From Desulfurococcaceae archaeon (lineage in GTDB: Archaea > Thermoproteota > Thermoprotei_A > Sulfolobales > Ignisphaeraceae), in NCBI GenBank assembly GCA_020832925.1, contig JAJHRF010000004.1:1-64000 (forward strand): a stretch of 64,000 nt of DNA, given 5' to 3'. The position numbers and the translations under genes are program-made. This document shows positions 63,922 to 64,000 of this stretch, piece by piece. The notes under the pieces are model-generated. The model was given only the letters and a program-made list of their open reading frames with translations. It made no database searches and was not told the DNA's origin. How positions within the stretch are numbered: the first letter of the stretch is position 1; every line of letters begins with the position of its first letter.

Positions 63922-64000
63922 CTAGTTCTTAGGTAATCTATAGAATAGATTATTTACGAGTATCTCGATATCCTCTCTACTGAGAACATTCTTCAGATCT
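63922..64000 (-). CDS. C-terminal end of an unidentified gene, cut by the window edge
   Basis: The minus strand reads LKNVLSREDIEILVNNLFYR then LPKN and TAG at 63924-63922. It is open to the window end at 64000. Too short to identify; it precedes sfsA by 37 bases on the same strand and may be cotranscribed with it. Confidence 0.4.
   Translation of the reverse strand, partial: DLKNVLSREDIEILVNNLFYRLPKN

Noticed and set aside
1-64000. CRISPR arrays, rRNA genes, replication origin
   Set aside because: No regularly spaced direct repeats, no rRNA sequence and no Orc1/Cdc6 gene with origin boxes were seen.

Overview
The window reads as chromosome of a hyperthermophilic crenarchaeon (Thermoproteota), most likely in or near the Desulfurococcales; an Ignisphaera-like genome is my best guess, from gene content only. 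The evidence is archaeal throughout: an AglB oligosaccharyltransferase, CDP-archaeol synthase, the HerA-Mre11-Rad50 repair operon, four-subunit pyruvate:ferredoxin oxidoreductase, an Elf1-like zinc ribbon, a ZPR1 domain protein, THUMP and DUF35 proteins, many GTG/TTG starts, TATA boxes about 26 bases from predicted transcript starts, CCA-encoded tRNAs and several C/D box guide RNAs. The DNA is AT-rich and genes are tightly packed.

Layout. 1-1.25 kb: a decayed CaiB-type CoA-transferase beside tRNA-Gly. 1.3-17.8 kb: housekeeping genes (PAPS-reductase-family/ferredoxin fusion, Nog1-like GTPase, Elf1-like factor, Hsp20, ZPR1, AglB), then a membrane-anchored HTH regulator divergent from a secreted beta-propeller protein, then an MFS transporter. 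17.8-22.4 kb: an island of decay holding an intact iron-dependent alcohol dehydrogenase among at least four broken genes (one an AmrS-like radical SAM enzyme). It ends at tRNA-Leu, whose 3' half is overlapped by what looks like the Int(N) stub of an SSV-type integrase. 22.5-28.2 kb: THUMP protein, thiolase plus DUF35 partner, and a potassium/turgor group (TrkH, TrkA, MscS-like). 28.2-45.9 kb: CBS protein, radical SAM protein, HerA-Mre11-Rad50, POR operon, CarS, small proteins, an HtrA-like protease, a methyltransferase and a YbaK deacylase. 46-51.8 kb: a complete branched-chain amino-acid-type ABC transporter in two divergent arms, and an archaeal protein kinase. 52-64 kb: tRNA-Arg, a complete CUT2 (ribose/galactose-type) sugar ABC transporter, a VapBC pair, and a remnant-rich stretch (sugar-phosphate isomerase, PaREP1, zinc ribbon, structured GC-rich DNA), with DUF3786, nitrilase and SfsA genes.

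Two themes are absent from a plain ORF list. First, five well-formed C/D box sRNA candidates plus one weaker one (7577, 22494, 51867 minus, 59424, 61497; weaker 61578 minus) show two box pairs with guides of 12 bases or close to it; one overlaps the start of a THUMP gene. Second, pseudogenes cluster on the 3' side of all three tRNA genes, as repeated integration and decay would produce. No CRISPR array, rRNA, intact insertion sequence or replication origin was seen. Family assignments rest on motifs read by eye; no database search was run.
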